A DNA stretch of 46,092 bases. It comes from Acidovorax sp. HMWF029. GTDB taxonomy: Bacteria; Pseudomonadota; Gammaproteobacteria; Burkholderiales; Burkholderiaceae_C. Where the stretch lies: NCBI RefSeq assembly GCF_003060895.1, contig NZ_QAIH01000007.1, positions 1 through 46,092 on the forward strand. Direction: 5' to 3'. Both the position numbers and the translations under genes were made by a program. The notes under the pieces were generated by a model, which was not told the DNA's origin, did not search any database, and saw only the letters and a list, made by a program, of their open reading frames with translations. This document shows positions 43,670-46,092 of this stretch, piece after piece (positions within the stretch are counted from its first letter, which is position 1; every line of letters begins with the position of its first letter).

Positions 43670-44632
43670 ATGACCATCAAAGCGTCTCCTCCCCCCTCAG
43701 AAATCACAGAGATCGAAGATGACGGCGCGGAGGAAGCAAGCCCTGCATGTGTGCTTGTCTTCAATGCCAGCGACCCCAGCGGAGCAGGTGGCCTTACCGC
43801 AGATATCACCACGATTGCATCCGTCGGCGGGCACCCGATTGCCGTGGTCACAGGTGCCTACGCCCGCGACACAGCAGAGATTTTTGACCACTTCGGCTTT
43901 GACGACGAGGCCGTGGCCGAACAAGCCCGGGCCGTACTGGAGGACCTGCCGGTTCAGGCCATCAAGGTGGGCTTCGTGGGCAGCCCAGAGAACATCAGCA
44001 CCATCGCCGAAATAACCACAGACTATGACGAAGTCCCGGTGATAGCGTACATGCCCAACCTTTCCTGGTGGCGTGATGAGCTGATCGACGAGTACCTGGA
44101 CGCCTTCCGCGAATTGTTGTTGCCGCAGACCTCAGTGTTGGTTGGAAACCACAGCACCCTGTGGCGCTGGCTGCTGCCGGACTGGAACGGCGAGCGCAAC
44201 CCCACCGCCCGCGACATCGCCCGCGCCGCGTCCGAGATGGGCGTGCCCTATACCCTGGTCACAGGCATCCCTCTGCCCGAGCAGTTTGTCGAGAACGTGC
44301 TGGCTTCTCCCCAGACCGTGCTGGGCAGCGGCAAGTTCGAGCTGTTTGATGCCACTTTCGCAGGCGCAGGCGACACGCTCTCGGCTGCGCTCACTGCCCT
44401 GGTAGCTGCAGGCAACGATCTGGGCGAAGCCACCAGCGAAGCACTGAGCTACCTGGACCGTTGCCTGGACGCCGGCTTTCGCCCCGGCATGGGCCACATC
44501 GTGCCCGACCGCATGTTCTGGGCCCAGCCTGAAGACGACGAGCCCGGCGCGGACGAAGATGAAGAGACCCCGATCGACGAAGCACAAGCCCTCGAAGGCT
44601 TTGTGATGCCCCCCCATGACACCAAACACTGA
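43670..44632 (+). CDS. Hydroxymethylpyrimidine/phosphomethylpyrimidine kinase-like protein (ThiD family)
   Basis: A 320-residue ribokinase-fold protein. Matching Thi[48 protein letters not shown] and [13 protein letters not shown]. Differences: the DPVM block is replaced by [19 protein letters not shown] by [12 protein letters not shown], and the ThiD Cys region GTGCTLSAA reads GAGDTLSAA, closer to PfkB-type kinases. An acidic N-terminus and C-terminal tail are added. It may be a ThiD variant or a paralogue with another substrate; position between rubredoxin and hemL is conserved in relatives. It overlaps hemL by 17 bases. Confidence 0.75.
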   Translation: MTIKASPPPSEITEIEDDGAEEASPACVLVFNASDPSGAGGLTADITTIASVGGHPIAVVTGAYARDTAEIFDHFGFDDEAVAEQARAVLEDLPVQAIKVGFVGSPENISTIAEITTDYDEVPVIAYMPNLSWWRDELIDEYLDAFRELLLPQTSVLVGNHSTLWRWLLPDWNGERNPTARDIARAASEMGVPYTLVTGIPLPEQFVENVLASPQTVLGSGKFELFDATFAGAGDTLSAALTALVAAGNDLGEATSEALSYLDRCLDAGFRPGMGHIVPDRMFWAQPEDDEPGADEDEETPIDEAQALEGFVMPPHDTKH

Positions 44633-45920
44633 CCTCAACATCCCCCTGTTCGAACGCGCCAAGGCGCTGATCCCCGGCGGCGTGAACTCGCCCGTGCGGG
44701 CCTTCAAGGCCGTAGGCGGCACGCCTCGCTTCGTCAAGCGGGCCCAAGGCGCCTATTTCTGGGATGCCAACGACCAGCGCTTCATCGACTACATCGGCTC
44801 CTGGGGCCCGATGATCCTCGGCCACGGTCACCCTGCTGTGCTCGAAGCCGTGCAGAGCGCAGCGCTCGAAGGCTTCAGCTTCGGCGCCCCCACCGAGCGC
44901 GAAGTGGAGCTTGCCGAAGAAATCTTGAGCCTGGTGCCATCGATGGAGATGATCCGCCTCGTCAGCTCGGGCACCGAAGCGGGCATGAGCGCCATTCGCC
45001 TTGCACGCGGTGCCACCGGCCGCAGCAAGTTCATCAAGTTCGAGGGCTGCTACCACGGCCATGCCGATTCGCTGCTGGTCAAGGCGGGCTCGGGCCTGGC
45101 CACGTTTGGCAATGCCACCAGCGCGGGCGTGCCGCCCGAAGTGGTGCAGCACACCATCGTGCTCGAATACAACAACGTCGCCCAGCTTGAAGAAGCCTTT
45201 GCCTTGCACGGCAAGGAACTGGCCTGCGTGATGATCGAGCCCATCGCGGGCAACATGAACTTTGTGCGCGCCAGCGTACCCTTCATGAAGCGCTGCCGCG
45301 AGCTGTGCACCGAGTACGGCGCGTTGCTGGTGCTCGACGAAGTGATGACCGGCTTTCGCGTGGCGCTGGGCAGCGCCCAAAGTGTGTACGCCAAAAGCAT
45401 CCCGGGCTTCAAGCCCGACCTCACCGTGCTGGGCAAGGTGATTGGGGGGGGCATGCCTCTGGCCGCCTTTGGTGGGCCACGCGCCATCATGGAACACCTG
45501 GCGCCCCTGGGCGGGGTCTACCAGGCCGGCACGTTGTCGGGCAACCCGGTGGCCACCGCCTGTGGGCTGGCCACGCTGCGCGAGATCAAGAAGCCCGACT
45601 TCTTCGATGCACTCTCGGCCCGCACCCGTTCGCTGGTCGATGGCCTGGCCGCAGCAGCAGCTGCTGAAGGCGTGCCTTTCAGCACCGACTGCGAAGGCGG
45701 CATGTTCGGCTTCTTCCTGATGCCCGAGCTGCCCCAGAACTACGCCCAGGTACTCAAGACCGACAGTGCACGCTTCAACCAGCTCTTTCACGGCCTGCTG
45801 GACCGGGGCGTCTACATTGCCCCCGCACTGTATGAAGCAGGATTTGTAAGCGCCGCCCACACGGCCGACGACATTGCCGCCACCGTGGCCGCTGCGCGCG
45901 AAGTGTTCAAAACACTATAA
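44616..45920 (+). CDS. hemL: Glutamate-1-semialdehyde 2,1-aminomutase
   Basis: A 434-residue PLP enzyme making 5-aminolevulinate for haem. Seen: [67 protein letters not shown], and [16 protein letters not shown] with the PLP Lys274. The start overlaps the upstream gene by 17 bases, so it is translated with it. A terminator follows. Confidence 0.96.
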   Translation: MTPNTDLNIPLFERAKALIPGGVNSPVRAFKAVGGTPRFVKRAQGAYFWDANDQRFIDYIGSWGPMILGHGHPAVLEAVQSAALEGFSFGAPTEREVELAEEILSLVPSMEMIRLVSSGTEAGMSAIRLARGATGRSKFIKFEGCYHGHADSLLVKAGSGLATFGNATSAGVPPEVVQHTIVLEYNNVAQLEEAFALHGKELACVMIEPIAGNMNFVRASVPFMKRCRELCTEYGALLVLDEVMTGFRVALGSAQSVYAKSIPGFKPDLTVLGKVIGGGMPLAAFGGPRAIMEHLAPLGGVYQAGTLSGNPVATACGLATLREIKKPDFFDALSARTRSLVDGLAAAAAAEGVPFSTDCEGGMFGFFLMPELPQNYAQVLKTDSARFNQLFHGLLDRGVYIAPALYEAGFVSAAHTADDIAATVAAAREVFKTL

Positions 45921-45944
45921 AAATAATAGCATATAACGCTTACT

Positions 45945-45968
45945 AAATAGGCGGCAGAGCCTATTTTT
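45945..45968 (+). terminator. Intrinsic terminator after hemL
   Basis: AAATAGGC and GCCTATTT form an 8-bp stem with a 6-base loop, followed by more T. Just before it, ATAATAGCATATAACGCTTA (45925-45944) resembles the reverse of the short palindromic repeat family seen at 22313 and 28914. Confidence 0.8.
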
Positions 45969-46065
45969 ACCGTGAATTGAGCCGAGGCGACACCGCCCCG
46001 GCGCGCTTCACACCGCCGTCATGCGGCGCGGGCAGTCTCGGGGGCTTTACCCAACGGCCTGCGCC

Positions 46066-46092
46066 ATGACCGACAAACCCCTCTCCTCCCCT
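46066..46092 (+). CDS. Possible start of a gene, cut by the right edge
   Basis: An ATG opens MTDKPLSSP and runs to the window end. The position after the hemL terminator fits a new gene, but there is no clear ribosome-binding site and only nine codons to judge. Confidence 0.3.

Noticed and set aside
1..46092. tRNA, rRNA, CRISPR array or replication origin
   Set aside because: None is seen: no repeat-spacer pattern, no cloverleaf arms noticed, no DnaA-box cluster. I could not run a covariance search.

Overview
The window looks like a chromosomal stretch of a betaproteobacterium of the Comamonadaceae, most like Acidovorax and its relatives. This is inferred from the high GC content, the protein sequences, and two gene orders: hemL - thiD-like - rubredoxin - pilG/H/I/J - chpA, and yqgE - ruvX - pyrR - pyrB - pyrC'. 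There are no rRNA or tRNA genes, no CRISPR array and no transposase. The core regions are dense and ordinary. The accessory part is a small low-GC insertion near 17.4-19.5 kb.

Region 1 (0-12.2 kb) is mainly a sugar-acid block. A minus-strand group holds uronate dehydrogenase, an SMP-30 lactonase, a TRAP transporter (dctP, dctQ, dctM) and galactarate dehydratase garD, followed by an EamA exporter and an aldose 1-epimerase. A FadR-type repressor and an alpha-ketoglutarate-semialdehyde dehydrogenase read the other way. Together they would import a hexuronate, oxidise it to an aldaric acid, dehydrate it, and oxidise the last semialdehyde to 2-oxoglutarate. The step between GarD and the semialdehyde dehydrogenase (KdgD) is missing from the window. 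Both control regions carry the 9-mer GTTGTACGA inside inverted repeats, so they probably share one operator type. A catalase-like gene lies to the left.

Region 2 (12.3-22.3 kb) is about iron: a small DUF2946 protein, a TonB-dependent siderophore-type receptor, a PepSY membrane protein, a small secreted cysteine protein, and a divergently transcribed iron(III)-type ABC permease and ATPase. It is interrupted by an island of about 2 kb bounded by an 83-bp perfect direct repeat of the permease 3' end. The island carries a mosaic copy of the PepSY 3' end, then a pesticin-like lysozyme with no signal peptide, overlapped by 4 nt by a gene for an exported protein. This looks like an antibacterial effector with a periplasmic immunity protein, and it is the best candidate here for an undescribed system.

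Region 3 (22.3-33.4 kb) holds a DCC-family protein, a DUF4166 protein, a YIP1-like membrane protein, an exported OmpA-ankyrin fusion, a lysophospholipid acyltransferase, the pyrimidine operon yqgE-ruvX-pyrR-pyrB-pyrC' (with a dihydroorotase homologue that has lost its HxH metal site), and a divergent photolyase.

Region 4 (33.4-46.1 kb) holds the Pil-Chp chemosensory operon for type IV pili (pilG, pilH, pilI, pilJ, chpA), ended by a strong terminator. A 57-residue rubredoxin with a GTG start, a divergent ThiD-like kinase and hemL follow. Short palindromic repeats of one family occur in several intergenic gaps. The window cuts a gene at its left end and probably one at its right end.
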